Part shown: one piece after another, positions 8,714-17,232 of the stretch
Numbering within the stretch: position 1 is the stretch's first letter
How the letters are laid out: each line of letters begins with the position of its first letter
Source: Bradyrhizobium frederickii
Lineage (GTDB): Bacteria > Pseudomonadota > Alphaproteobacteria > Rhizobiales > Xanthobacteraceae
Length of the DNA stretch: 64,000 nt
Assembly: GCF_004570865.1 (NCBI RefSeq)
Contig: NZ_SPQS01000011.1
Location: forward strand, 208,775 to 272,774
Direction of reading: 5' to 3'
Position numbers and translations under genes: made by a program
The notes under the pieces: generated by a model
The model's database searches: none
What the model was told of the DNA's origin: nothing
Seen by the model: only the letters and a program-made list of their open reading frames with translations

Positions 8714-9799
8714 GTGAAGTGGCTGCTTCTGCTGTGGCTTGCGATTCTGCTCGGCATCGGCCGCCCGGCTGAGGCGCATCAGGTCAACCTCGTCACGGCG
8801 CGCGTGGCGGTGACCGCCGATCGCATCGTGAAGGTCGAGCTCGGATTGAAGGGCAGCGATGTCGATCGCCTGATCGGCACGAGGATGTATGACGCAAAGC
8901 AGGACGCAGTCGATCCCGCTGCGGTCGAAGCGGCCGGCGCAGCAATCCTCGCCTATCTCGAAACGCATATGGCCGTGACGGGGGGCGGCGCGGCCTGTGC
9001 GCCGGGCAATGCTGCGATTCTGCCCGATGGTGACGGCATCGTCTATCGCAACAGCTTTGCTTGCGCGAGCACGGCCGGCGATATCGTCTACCGCTCCACC
9101 GTGCTGACGGAACGGGACAAGGCTGCGCGTCAGGTCGTGCTGGTTGCGCAGGGCAAGTCCGAGACGCAGGCCTTGCTCGATGCCGAGAATGTCACGGTCA
9201 CGCTCTCGAAGGAGCTGCCGTCGCTGGCCTCGACCATGTGGCGCTATCTCCTGACCGGCATCGAGCATATCTTCCTCGGTTACGATCACGTCGCATTCCT
9301 GGCCGCAATCGTTCTATGGGCGCGCCGGCTGATGCCGGTCGTCAAGATCGTCACCGCCTTCACCGTCGCTCATTCCCTGACATTGTCGCTCGCGGCGTTG
9401 AATGTCCTGGTCATCCCGAGCCACATCGTGGAGCCGGCGATCGCGGCCTCGATCGTGTTCGTGGCGATCGAGAACTTCTTCTCGCGCGACGTCGACAAGC
9501 GCTGGCGCGTGGTCTTCCTGTTTGGATTGGTCCACGGTTTCGGCTTCGCCGGCGCGCTTCGTGAGATCGGCTTGCCGCAGGATGCGATCCTCCCGGCGCT
9601 GGCCGCCTTCAATATCGGCGTCGAGGTCGGGCAGATTGCGATCGTCGCACTGATGCTGCCGGTGCTTATCTTGCTGGACCGTCTGACCGCGGCCGGCTGC
9701 GAGGAGCCGGCGCGAGCGGCGAGGCTGGTCTACGCCATGTCCGCAATGATCGCTCTGCTCGGCAGCTATTGGCTGCTGACGCGCGTCTTCGATGCGTGA
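8714..9799 (+). CDS. HupE/UreJ-family membrane protein
   Basis: 361-residue inner-membrane protein of the HupE/UreJ-2 family. It starts with GTG (8714) just after AGCGGGA. Residues 1-21 are a signal peptide ending in AEA, and residues 22-170 form a periplasmic domain. The C half has six or seven helices with the family motifs GIEHIFLGYDH (182-192), TAFTVAHSLTLSLA, LVHGFGFAGAL and FNIGVEVGQ. The conserved His, Asp and Glu in these motifs are thought to bind metal, and relatives near hydrogenase or urease genes are linked to nickel uptake. No hydrogenase or urease gene is nearby, so the substrate here is unknown. It converges on the GntR gene with a 9-base gap. Confidence 0.85.
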   Translation: MKWLLLLWLAILLGIGRPAEAHQVNLVTARVAVTADRIVKVELGLKGSDVDRLIGTRMYDAKQDAVDPAAVEAAGAAILAYLETHMAVTGGGAACAPGNAAILPDGDGIVYRNSFACASTAGDIVYRSTVLTERDKAARQVVLVAQGKSETQALLDAENVTVTLSKELPSLASTMWRYLLTGIEHIFLGYDHVAFLAAIVLWARRLMPVVKIVTAFTVAHSLTLSLAALNVLVIPSHIVEPAIAASIVFVAIENFFSRDVDKRWRVVFLFGLVHGFGFAGALREIGLPQDAILPALAAFNIGVEVGQIAIVALMLPVLILLDRLTAAGCEEPARAARLVYAMSAMIALLGSYWLLTRVFDA

Positions 9800-9808
9800 A
9801 CGATCGAC

Positions 9809-10492
9809 CTATTGCTTCTGCAGCAGCTTGAGCCGGCAGCGCAGTGCCTCGCGGATATGGGCGCGCGCGAGCTGTTCGGCCTTGTCGCCGTCGCGCGCGG
9901 CGATCGCCTCGATGATGGTCTGGTGCTCGTCGTGGCTGGTCGAGGGCCGGCCCGCTACGGTGAAGGTGGTCGGACCGAGCAGGGCGATCCAGTCCTGCAA
10001 TTCCCGCGAAGCGTTGTCGAGATAGCGGTTGCGCGCGGCGCGGCAGATCGCCTCGTGGAAGGCGCGGTTCAGCCGCGCCATCTCGGCGGCGTCGGTCGCG
10101 GAAGCCTCGACAAAGGCCTGCTCGATGTCCCCGAGCGCCTCGATCTCGGTGGCCGAGGCATGTTCGGCGGCGAGGCGCGCGGCGGCACCTTCCATGATCT
10201 CGCGCATGGCATAGAGCTCCAGCACCTCCGAGATGTCGAGGTTGCGGACGATCAACCCGCGGCCGGCGGCGGGCTCGACGAAGCCGCGTGCGGCGAGCCG
10301 GCCCAGCGCCTCGCGAACCGGCGTGCGGCTGACCTTGAGCCGCTGTGCGACCTCCTCCTCGCGCAGGCGGTCGCCGGCACGATAGCTGCCGGCCTGGAGC
10401 GCTTCGCAGAGCGAGCGGAATACGGCTTCACCGAGCGCAACACCGCCGCTCCGCACGATCGTTCCGCCTGCCTTTGCCGGGCGCCTGGCCAT
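9809..10492 (-). CDS. GntR/FCD-family transcriptional regulator
   Basis: 227-residue DNA-binding regulator. The winged helix at about 20-85 has the family signature DRLREEEVAQRLKVSRTPVR, and an all-helical FCD ligand domain spans 88-215. The FCD metal-binding pattern is visible (D and H residues in NRAFHEAIC and the HIREAL stretch). ATG at 10492 is chosen because it opens the conserved N-terminus; a longer frame upstream runs through the operator region. It is divergent from tcuA, so control of tcuAB and of itself through the shared 158-base region is likely. Salmonella tcu uses the LysR protein TcuR instead. The effector may be tricarballylate or a related tricarboxylate. Confidence 0.88.
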   Translation of the reverse strand: MARRPAKAGGTIVRSGGVALGEAVFRSLCEALQAGSYRAGDRLREEEVAQRLKVSRTPVREALGRLAARGFVEPAAGRGLIVRNLDISEVLELYAMREIMEGAAARLAAEHASATEIEALGDIEQAFVEASATDAAEMARLNRAFHEAICRAARNRYLDNASRELQDWIALLGPTTFTVAGRPSTSHDEHQTIIEAIAARDGDKAEQLARAHIREALRCRLKLLQKQ

Positions 10493-10550
10493 GATGTCCT
10501 CGAAGCGCGAGACGCATCCTGCCCATGCAGAGAAGCCGCTTGCGCAGTTG

Positions 10551-10570
10551 TTGTATATATTTGTATACAA
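10551..10570. promoter_or_regulatory. Twin GntR-type operator between gntR and tcuA
   Basis: TTGTATATAT (10551-10560) is followed directly by the perfect palindrome TTGTATACAA (10561-10570). That gives two near-identical 10-bp sites on one helical face. TTGTATAC-type palindromes are typical of FCD-subfamily GntR proteins. The site lies 59 bp before the regulator start and 80 bp before tcuA. Confidence 0.65.
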
Positions 10571-10650
10571 AGGTACGCAATGGCAAGCGTGGGTTATCAA
10601 CGCCGCCGGCCGGCAGAACGGCTCCAATTTCGTCGCATCGGACCAACGCC

Positions 10651-12042
10651 ATGAGCAGCAAGTATGACGTGCTGGTGATCGGAGGCGGCAATGCGGCGCT
10701 GTGTGCGGCGATCGCGGCACGGCGCGGCGGAGCGTCGGTGCTGGTGCTCGAAGGCGCGCCAAAATTCTATCGCGGCGGCAACACCCGTCACACCCGCAAC
10801 ATGCGCTGCGCCCATGACGCCGCCACCGAAATCCTGACCGGTCCCTACACCGAGGAGGAGTTTTGGGAGGATCTGCTGCGCGTCACCGGCGGGCAGACCG
10901 ACGAGGCGTTGGCGCGCCACATGATCCGGGAGTCCAAGGACATCCTGAACTGGATCGTGGAGCAGGGCGTGCGTTGGCAGCCCTCACTCGGCGGCACGCT
11001 GAGCCTTGGCCGCACCAATTCCTTCTTCCTCGGCGGCGGCCGCGCGATGCTGAACGCGCTCTATCTTACCGCCGAGCGGCTCGGCGTCGACGTCGAATAC
11101 GATGCCGAGGTCACCGACCTCGTGATCGAGGACAGCTTGTTCCTCGCCGCACGGCTGAAACGGCCGGTCAAGGGTGAGACCGAGATCCGCGCCACCTCCC
11201 TGGTCGCCGCGGCCGGCGGGTTCGAGGCCAACATCGAGTGGCTGAAGCAATATTGGGGCGAGGCCGCCGACAACTTCCTGATCCGCGGCACGCCCTATAA
11301 TCGCGGCTCGATCCTGAAGATGCTGCTCGACAAGGGCGTGCAGGAGGTCGGCGATCCCACCCAGTGCCATGCGGTCGCGATCGACGCCCGGGCGCCGAAG
11401 TTCGACGGCGGCATCATCACGCGGCACGACTCCGTCGTGTTCGGCATCGTCGTCAACAAGCACGCGCAACGCTTCTACGACGAAGGTGAGGACATCTGGC
11501 CGAAGCGCTACGCCATCTGGGGCCGGCTGGTGGCGGCGCAGCCCGACCAGATCGCCTACATCATCTTCGATTCCACCGTCGTCACCAGCTTCATGCCGAC
11601 GCTGTTCCCGCCGATTGCCGGCCGGACAGTGGCGGAGCTTGCCGGAAGGCTCGAGCTCGATCCGGCCGCGCTGGAGAAGACCATTGCCGAATTCAATGCC
11701 GCGGTGCGGCCCGGCACCTTCGACCACACCATTCTGGATGATTGCGTGACCGAGGGAATCACGCCACCCAAGACGCATTGGGCGCGCAAGATCGAGACGC
11801 CGCCTTATCTCGCCTATCCGGTGCGGCCCGGCATCACCTTCACCTATCTCGGCACGCGCGTGAACAAGGAGGCGCGGATACTGATGGCTGACGGCAGGCC
11901 GTCAGGCAACATGTTCGCGGCCGGCGAGATCATGGCCGGTAACGTGCTCGGCAAGGGTTATGCCGCCGGCATGGGCATGACCATCGGCAGCGTGTTCGGA
12001 CGAATCGCAGGGCGGGAAGCGGCAAAGCATGCACGGAACTAG
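10651..12042 (+). CDS. tcuA: FAD-dependent tricarballylate dehydrogenase TcuA
   Basis: Flavoprotein oxidising tricarballylate to cis-aconitate, which then enters the TCA cycle; 463 residues. The N-terminal Rossmann motif is VLVIGGGNAALCAAIAARRG (residues about 5-25), followed by GGNTRHTRN. The fumarate-reductase-like capping region and the C-terminal FAD contact GEIMAGNVLGKGYAAGMGMT are present, as in the succinate dehydrogenase/fumarate reductase flavoprotein superfamily. ATG at 10651 is used because homology starts there. It overlaps tcuB by 14 bases, so coupling is likely. Electrons should pass to TcuB. The tcuC transporter gene is absent from this locus. Confidence 0.9.
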   Translation: MSSKYDVLVIGGGNAALCAAIAARRGGASVLVLEGAPKFYRGGNTRHTRNMRCAHDAATEILTGPYTEEEFWEDLLRVTGGQTDEALARHMIRESKDILNWIVEQGVRWQPSLGGTLSLGRTNSFFLGGGRAMLNALYLTAERLGVDVEYDAEVTDLVIEDSLFLAARLKRPVKGETEIRATSLVAAAGGFEANIEWLKQYWGEAADNFLIRGTPYNRGSILKMLLDKGVQEVGDPTQCHAVAIDARAPKFDGGIITRHDSVVFGIVVNKHAQRFYDEGEDIWPKRYAIWGRLVAAQPDQIAYIIFDSTVVTSFMPTLFPPIAGRTVAELAGRLELDPAALEKTIAEFNAAVRPGTFDHTILDDCVTEGITPPKTHWARKIETPPYLAYPVRPGITFTYLGTRVNKEARILMADGRPSGNMFAAGEIMAGNVLGKGYAAGMGMTIGSVFGRIAGREAAKHARN

Positions 12043-13129
12043 AATTCTCGACGAAGCCGACCGTCTGATGACGGTCTGCAATTCCTGCCGCTATTGCGAG
12101 GGTCTTTGCGCGGTGTTTCCGGCCATGGAGCTGCGCCGCGCCTTCTCTGACGGCGACCTCAACTATCTCGCCAATCTCTGCCATGGCTGCGGCGCCTGCT
12201 ACGTCGACTGCCAGTTCTCGCCGCCGCACGAGTTCAACGTCAACGTCCCGAAGACGCTCGCGGTCGCGCGCGCCGAGTCCTATGCGGCCTATGCCTGGCC
12301 GGGGGCGCTGTCCGGCGCCTTCGCGCGCAACGGTCTCGTCATCAGCGTCATCGCCGCGCTCAGCATGGCGGCGTTCATCCTGGGCTTTGCCGCCCTCAAC
12401 GACCGCAGCGTGCTGTTCGGCGTGCACAGCGGTCCCGGCGCTTTCTACAAGCTGATGCCGCACAACGCGATGGCAGCCTTGTTCAGCGCCGCATTGCTCT
12501 ACGCCGTTTTTGCGCTGGTCATGAGCGTGCGCGCCTTCTGGCGCGACATCGGCCCTGCGATCGGTGGCCGCGCCGACGGCGGCTCGATCTTCCAGGCGAT
12601 CCGCGATGCCGGCGAGCTGCGCTATCTCCATGGCGGCGGCGTCGGCTGCTACAACGAGGACGACAAGCCGACCGACCGGCGCAAGCTCTATCACCACCTG
12701 ACCTTCTACGGCTTCCTGCTGTGCTTCGCCGCGACGTCGGTGGCGACGCTCTACCACTATCTGCTCGGCCGCGAGGCGCCGTATCCGTGGTGGGACTTGC
12801 CCGTGGTGCTGGGCACGCTCGGCGGCATCGGACTGATCATTGGCCCGATCGGTCTGTTCACGGCCAGGATGAGGCGCGATCCGGCGCTGCTCGATGAGAG
12901 CCGTTACGGCATGGATGTCGGCTTCATCGCCATGCTGTTCCTGACCGGAACGACCGGCATGCTGCTTCTCGTCCTGCGCGAGACCGCCGCCATGGGGCCG
13001 CTGCTCGCGCTGCATCTCGGCGCGGTGTTCGCGCTGTTCATCACCATGCCCTACGGCAAGTTCGTGCACGGCATCTATCGCTTCGCCGCGCTCGTGCGTT
13101 ACGCGCAGGAGCGGCGGACAGCGGCGTGA
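12029..13129 (+). CDS. tcuB: TcuB, membrane electron carrier for TcuA (CobZ-like)
   Basis: 366-residue membrane protein that reoxidises the FADH2 of TcuA and hands electrons to the quinone pool. The N-terminal soluble part has two Cys clusters, CNSCRYCEGLC (residues 17-27) and CHGCGACYVDC, for Fe-S centres. About six transmembrane helices follow, with His residues (YHHLTFYGF, LYHYLLG, LLALHLGAVF, YGKFVHGIYR) suited to heme b. The length and motif order match TcuB/CitB of tricarballylate and citrate utilisation. It overlaps the end of tcuA. The convergent acyltransferase gene begins 24 bases after its stop. Confidence 0.9.
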   Translation: MHGTRILDEADRLMTVCNSCRYCEGLCAVFPAMELRRAFSDGDLNYLANLCHGCGACYVDCQFSPPHEFNVNVPKTLAVARAESYAAYAWPGALSGAFARNGLVISVIAALSMAAFILGFAALNDRSVLFGVHSGPGAFYKLMPHNAMAALFSAALLYAVFALVMSVRAFWRDIGPAIGGRADGGSIFQAIRDAGELRYLHGGGVGCYNEDDKPTDRRKLYHHLTFYGFLLCFAATSVATLYHYLLGREAPYPWWDLPVVLGTLGGIGLIIGPIGLFTARMRRDPALLDESRYGMDVGFIAMLFLTGTTGMLLLVLRETAAMGPLLALHLGAVFALFITMPYGKFVHGIYRFAALVRYAQERRTAA

Positions 13130-13153
13130 CCGGCGAACCCGGCCCCGCCGCCC

Positions 13154-16100
13154 TTACGCCACCTCGCGCTCCGGCGCGGAGGCCTGCTCGCGCGCCATCG
13201 TCGTCGCGGTGACGTAGTCGGTCTTGCCGGTGCCGAGCAGCGGCACCTTGTCGACCACCATGATCGCCGCGGGCACGGTCAGCTCGGACGCGCCGATCGC
13301 CTTGGCCTGGCCCTGCATTGCGCTGCGCTCGGCGTTCTTCTCCGTCGTCAGCAGCACGATGCGCTCGCCCTTGCGCGGATCGGGGATCGACACCGCGATC
13401 GATGCGGCCTGCGGCCACAGCGTGGTCGCGATGGCTTCGACCGCCGACAGCGAGACCATTTCGCCCGCGATCTTGGCAAAGCGCTTGGCGCGGCCCTTGA
13501 TGGTGATGAAACCGGCGGCGTCGATCGCCACGATGTCGCCGGTGTCGTGCCAGCCCTCGGCAAGCTTTTCGAGCACGCCGGGATTTTCGGCCCTGAGGTA
13601 ACCGAGCATCACGTTCGGCCCGCGCACCGAGAGGCGACCGCCTTCCTCGATGCCGGGGACCGGATCGAGGCGGCTTTCCATCAGCGGCGAGAGGCGGCCG
13701 ACGGTGCCGGGGCGGTTGGCCATCGGCGTGTTCATCGCCAGCACCGGCGCCGTCTCGGTGACGCCGTAGCCTTCGAGGATGCGGATGCCGTAGCGCTCCA
13801 TGAACACCTGCCGGGTGCGGTCCTTGACCGCCTCGGCGCCGGCGATGACGAGGCGCAGGGTGCGGAAGTCGTAAGGGTGCGCCGACCGCGCATAGCCGGT
13901 GAGGAACGTATCGGTGCCGAACAGGATGGTGGCGCCGGTCTGGTAGATCAGCTCGGGCACGATCCGGTAGTGCAGCGGCGAGGGGTACATGTAGATCGGA
14001 ATGCCCGCGAGCATCGGCATCATCATGCCGCCGGTGAGGCCGAACGAATGGAACACCGGCAGCACGTTGAACACCTTGTCATTGGCGTTGGCATCGACCC
14101 GCGCCAGCGCCTGCGCCGCGTTGGCCAGGATGTTGCGGTGGGACAGCACCACGCCCTTGGGCGTGCCTTCCGAACCCGACGTGAACAGCACGACGGCGGG
14201 ATCGTTGGCCTGGCGGACAACGCGCGGCGTGGTGCCCGCGAGCAGGCCTTTGATCTTGTCGGCCACGCCGATCGAGGCGCGGACGTCCTCGAGATAGACC
14301 ACGCGCGCCTCGGCGGAGATCGCGGCCATCAGCTTGTCGAGCTTGCCCTTCTCGATGAACGCCTTCGACGTCAGCACGGTCTTGACCTGCGCGGCCTTCA
14401 TGGCGGCGAGCACGTTGACCGGGCCGGCGGAGAAGTTGAGCATCGCCGGCACCCGGCCGCTGTTCTGCAGCGCCATGAAGACGACGGCGACGCCCGCCGA
14501 ATTCGGCAGCAGCACGCCGACATTCTCGCCGATTGCGGTGCCGGCCTCCAGCTTGCGGCTCAGGACCTGCGCGCCGAGGATCAGCTTGCGATAGGTCAGC
14601 TTGGTGCCGAGCGCATCCTCGATGATGACCTTGCCTGTGTCGCGATCGCGATAGGCGTGTCCGAGCGCCTCGAACAGCGAGTGATCGAGCATGGCGTTCT
14701 TCACCAGGGCGTCGATCATCACGTCCTGGAGCGCGGCGCCGGCGGCATTGCGGCGCGCCTTGCCCCTCAGCGCTTGATCGACCGGAAGCTTGACCGGCGG
14801 CAGGATGGTGACCGTCACCCGCGGGAACCACGAGCGCTTGATCTGGCTGGAATTGAGGTAGCTCAGATGCGAGCGCTGGGCGCCTTCGATGCGGACCGGC
14901 ACGACCACGGCATCGGCCTTGTCCGCGATCATCGCGGTGCCGTCATAGACCTTCATCAGCGAGCCGGAGACGGTAATGCGTCCTTCCGGGAAGATCACCA
15001 CGGGCTCGCCCGCGGCAACGAGCTTGATCAGGTCGCGCGCGGCCAGCGGCTTGGTCGGATCCATGGTGTAGTGCTTGACGACGCGCAGGAACGGCTTGGC
15101 CCACCAGGCCTTGGCAATGCCGGTATCGACCGCGAAGCTGGCGTCGATCGGCAGCACGGCGTGCAGTAGCGGGCCGTCGATCAGGCTGACATGGTTCGGC
15201 GCGATCAGCATGCGCGTGCCCGGAGGCGGCAGGTTTTCCAGCCCGCGCACCTCGGTGCGGAACAGCGCGCGGAACAGCAGACCGCCGAAATCGCGCACGC
15301 CTTCCTTGCCCCACTTGGTCAGCACGAACCACACCGCGCCGAAGCTGGCGACGCCGAGGCCGAAGAAGATCCAGCCGATATGGAGGCCGGCGGCCTGCAG
15401 CAACGCGACGAACAGCGAGCCGACCACCATGAAGGCGGCCTGCAACACGTTGCCGGCGGCGATGATGCGGGCGCGCTCGGAGGTGGCCGACCAGGCCTGG
15501 ACCGCGGCAAAGGACGGAACGACGAACAAGCCGCCGCCGAACGCGAAGGCGACGAAATCGACCAGCATGCGCAAGCCGGCAAACGAGGTTGCGAAGTCGA
15601 GCGCGGCGATGTCGTGGCCCTTGGCGGTCACACCGATGGCCCAGGCCAGATCGAGCCCGGCGAATCCCATGATGATGGCCCCGATCGGCACCAGCGCGAG
15701 GTTCGGACGAACGTGGCTGAGGCTCGCGGCGAACAGAGAGCCGATGGCGATGCCGATCGCGAAGATGGCAAGACACAGCGTCACCACGCCCTCGGTGCCG
15801 CCGACGACTTCCTTCACCAGCGCCGGCAGCAGCGACAGCACGATGGCGCCGACTAGCCAGAACCAGGACACGATCACGGTGCCGTCCCACAGCCGGTGAT
15901 CGGCGTGCAGCGTCCTGAGCAGGCTGACCGTAGAGGTCCAGGGATTGGCGTCGACGGGCAGGTCGGGCGCGGAGGGCGTTGTCTGCGGAATGCGGGAGGC
16001 GAACGCCCATGACAGCAGGGCCAGCACGACCACGGCGGATGCGACCCAGCCCATATGCGCGGAGCCGGCCACGAACTGGCCGCCGGCGACGGTGCCGAGC

Positions 16101-16558
16101 AGGATGGCCATGAAGGTCGCGCCCTCGACCAGCGCGTTGCCGGTCGCGAGCTCGCCGAGCTCGAGCTGGTCCGGCAGCATGGCGTATTTCACGGGCCCGA
16201 ACAGCGCGGCGATGACGCCGAACAGTGCGAGCGCTGCGAACAAGAGCGGTACCGAGTGCAGGAAGAAGCCGGCGGCGGCAAAGCAGGCTGCGAAGATCTC
16301 GGCGAATTTGAGCCGCCGTGCGACGACGGACTTGACGTATTTGTCGGCGAGCTGGCCGCCGAGCCCGGACAGGATGAAATAGGGGAAGATGAAGACCGCG
16401 CCGGCCACCGTCACCAGCGCATCGCCGTGGCCGGTTGCGGCACTGTAAAGCAGAATGATGACGAGTGCGTTCTTGAGCACGTTGTCATTGAGCGCCGAGA
16501 AGAATTGCGCCCAGAACAGCGGCGCAAAGCGGCGTGACGACATCAATTCCCTGATCAT
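13154..16558 (-). CDS. aas: Three-domain lysophospholipid flippase / acyltransferase / acyl-ACP synthetase
   Basis: 1134-residue inner-membrane fusion for recycling lysophospholipids. Residues 1-410 form an LplT-like MFS flippase (FFSALNDNVLKNALV near the start). Residues about 435-620 are a PlsC acyltransferase with the catalytic H456-x4-D461 box (NHVSLID) and FPEGR (523-527). The remainder is an AMP-forming acyl-ACP/acyl-CoA ligase with the P-loop-like LFTSGSEGTPKGVVLSHRN and GYGVTETAPV. In E. coli, LplT and Aas are separate proteins; here flipping, fatty-acid activation and reacylation sit on one chain. The ATG at 16558 gives the conserved N-terminus. No gene shares its operon. The TetR regulator some 640 bases upstream might control it, but that is inference. 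Confidence 0.92.
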   Translation of the reverse strand: MIRELMSSRRFAPLFWAQFFSALNDNVLKNALVIILLYSAATGHGDALVTVAGAVFIFPYFILSGLGGQLADKYVKSVVARRLKFAEIFAACFAAAGFFLHSVPLLFAALALFGVIAALFGPVKYAMLPDQLELGELATGNALVEGATFMAILLGTVAGGQFVAGSAHMGWVASAVVVLALLSWAFASRIPQTTPSAPDLPVDANPWTSTVSLLRTLHADHRLWDGTVIVSWFWLVGAIVLSLLPALVKEVVGGTEGVVTLCLAIFAIGIAIGSLFAASLSHVRPNLALVPIGAIIMGFAGLDLAWAIGVTAKGHDIAALDFATSFAGLRMLVDFVAFAFGGGLFVVPSFAAVQAWSATSERARIIAAGNVLQAAFMVVGSLFVALLQAAGLHIGWIFFGLGVASFGAVWFVLTKWGKEGVRDFGGLLFRALFRTEVRGLENLPPPGTRMLIAPNHVSLIDGPLLHAVLPIDASFAVDTGIAKAWWAKPFLRVVKHYTMDPTKPLAARDLIKLVAAGEPVVIFPEGRITVSGSLMKVYDGTAMIADKADAVVVPVRIEGAQRSHLSYLNSSQIKRSWFPRVTVTILPPVKLPVDQALRGKARRNAAGAALQDVMIDALVKNAMLDHSLFEALGHAYRDRDTGKVIIEDALGTKLTYRKLILGAQVLSRKLEAGTAIGENVGVLLPNSAGVAVVFMALQNSGRVPAMLNFSAGPVNVLAAMKAAQVKTVLTSKAFIEKGKLDKLMAAISAEARVVYLEDVRASIGVADKIKGLLAGTTPRVVRQANDPAVVLFTSGSEGTPKGVVLSHRNILANAAQALARVDANANDKVFNVLPVFHSFGLTGGMMMPMLAGIPIYMYPSPLHYRIVPELIYQTGATILFGTDTFLTGYARSAHPYDFRTLRLVIAGAEAVKDRTRQVFMERYGIRILEGYGVTETAPVLAMNTPMANRPGTVGRLSPLMESRLDPVPGIEEGGRLSVRGPNVMLGYLRAENPGVLEKLAEGWHDTGDIVAIDAAGFITIKGRAKRFAKIAGEMVSLSAVEAIATTLWPQAASIAVSIPDPRKGERIVLLTTEKNAERSAMQGQAKAIGASELTVPAAIMVVDKVPLLGTGKTDYVTATTMAREQASAPEREVA

Positions 16559-16899
16559 GACTAGTCCTGTTTTGGAAAGGCAGCCTGAGGTTGCTACGTT
16601 GTCTGTGAAGCGTCACGACCGGAAGCGCATGGGACGAACGATTGCACGGTGAGGATGCGCCGGCATGCTCTGTCCCCTCGGTTCCTCCGATCCTGTTGGT
16701 CTCCTAATGGTCTCGTTAGGTTCGCAGATATCTGGTCGCGGCCCGCGTCAGCTCGGGCATACCCGGATATGGTCCGGGCGATGAGGAAAACCTGAACCGC
16801 ATCACGGAGGCCAGCGGGATCGACCGCGAATGTCCGGGCATGGTGAGTCCTTCGTTGCAACCTGACCCGGAATTCGAGCCGACCCGATGGGCCGGCGTC

Positions 16900-17166
16900 T
16901 CAGGTCAGATGGGAGAGGTGGCGCAAGGGCGAGAAGCGGCCGAGAACGCTAAACCTGCGTCCTTGGGGACGTGCACGGTCGCGGCTGGCCCGCCACATCC
17001 GGAAGGCCGCCCGACGTTCCGCGAGCACGCCGGCGACGTCGCAGGCGTTGGCGATGCGATTGATCGGCGCCATGGCGAACCGCAACAGGGTTCGGCCAAA
17101 GCCGGTGACGAGGGCGGCAGCGTCGTCGACGAAGGTGGCGGCGATATCAACAGCGAGGCTTTGCAT
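16900..17166 (-). CDS. Small unknown protein divergent from tetR
   Basis: Candidate 88-residue protein that I do not recognise. ATG at 17166 is preceded by CCGGAGA eight bases upstream, a good ribosome site that favours it over the ATG-like codon at 17196. The N half is mildly hydrophobic and alanine-rich (AVDIAATFVDDAAALVTGFG); the C-terminal third is very basic (RRAAFRMWRASRDRARPQGRR). It is divergent from the TetR gene and its promoter region holds a perfect TetR operator, so it could be the repressor's target. The stretch 16559-16899 between it and the acyltransferase gene holds no further gene I can support. It could be spurious. Confidence 0.45.
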   Translation of the reverse strand: MQSLAVDIAATFVDDAAALVTGFGRTLLRFAMAPINRIANACDVAGVLAERRAAFRMWRASRDRARPQGRRFSVLGRFSPLRHLSHLT

Positions 17167-17189
17167 TTTGCAGGTCTCCGGGTTAATAT

Positions 17190-17232
17190 TGAACAATGTT
17201 CACATGAGTAGCTTGAAAATGAACAATGTTCA
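17190..17232. promoter_or_regulatory. Two identical TetR operators at the tetR start
   Basis: The perfect palindrome TGAACAATGTTCA occurs twice, at 17190-17202 and 17220-17232, with starts exactly 30 bp (about three turns) apart. One site precedes the first possible start codon (17204). The other overlaps the second (17219). This suggests strong autorepression and control of the divergent small gene. Confidence 0.75.

Noticed and set aside
13547..15169. 540-residue plus-strand open frame
   Set aside because: It lies wholly opposite the acyltransferase fusion, and its composition (HRRR, QRQHDG) is that of an antisense shadow.
16630..16646. Possible sigma-54 promoter (GGGACGAACGATTGC)
   Set aside because: GG/GC spacing fits but the -24 element is poor and no gene starts downstream on that strand for over 500 bases.
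16594..16860. Minus-strand frame of 88 residues between the acyltransferase and small unknown genes
   Set aside because: No ribosome site, no hydrophobic or domain pattern, and its start does not fit either promoter.
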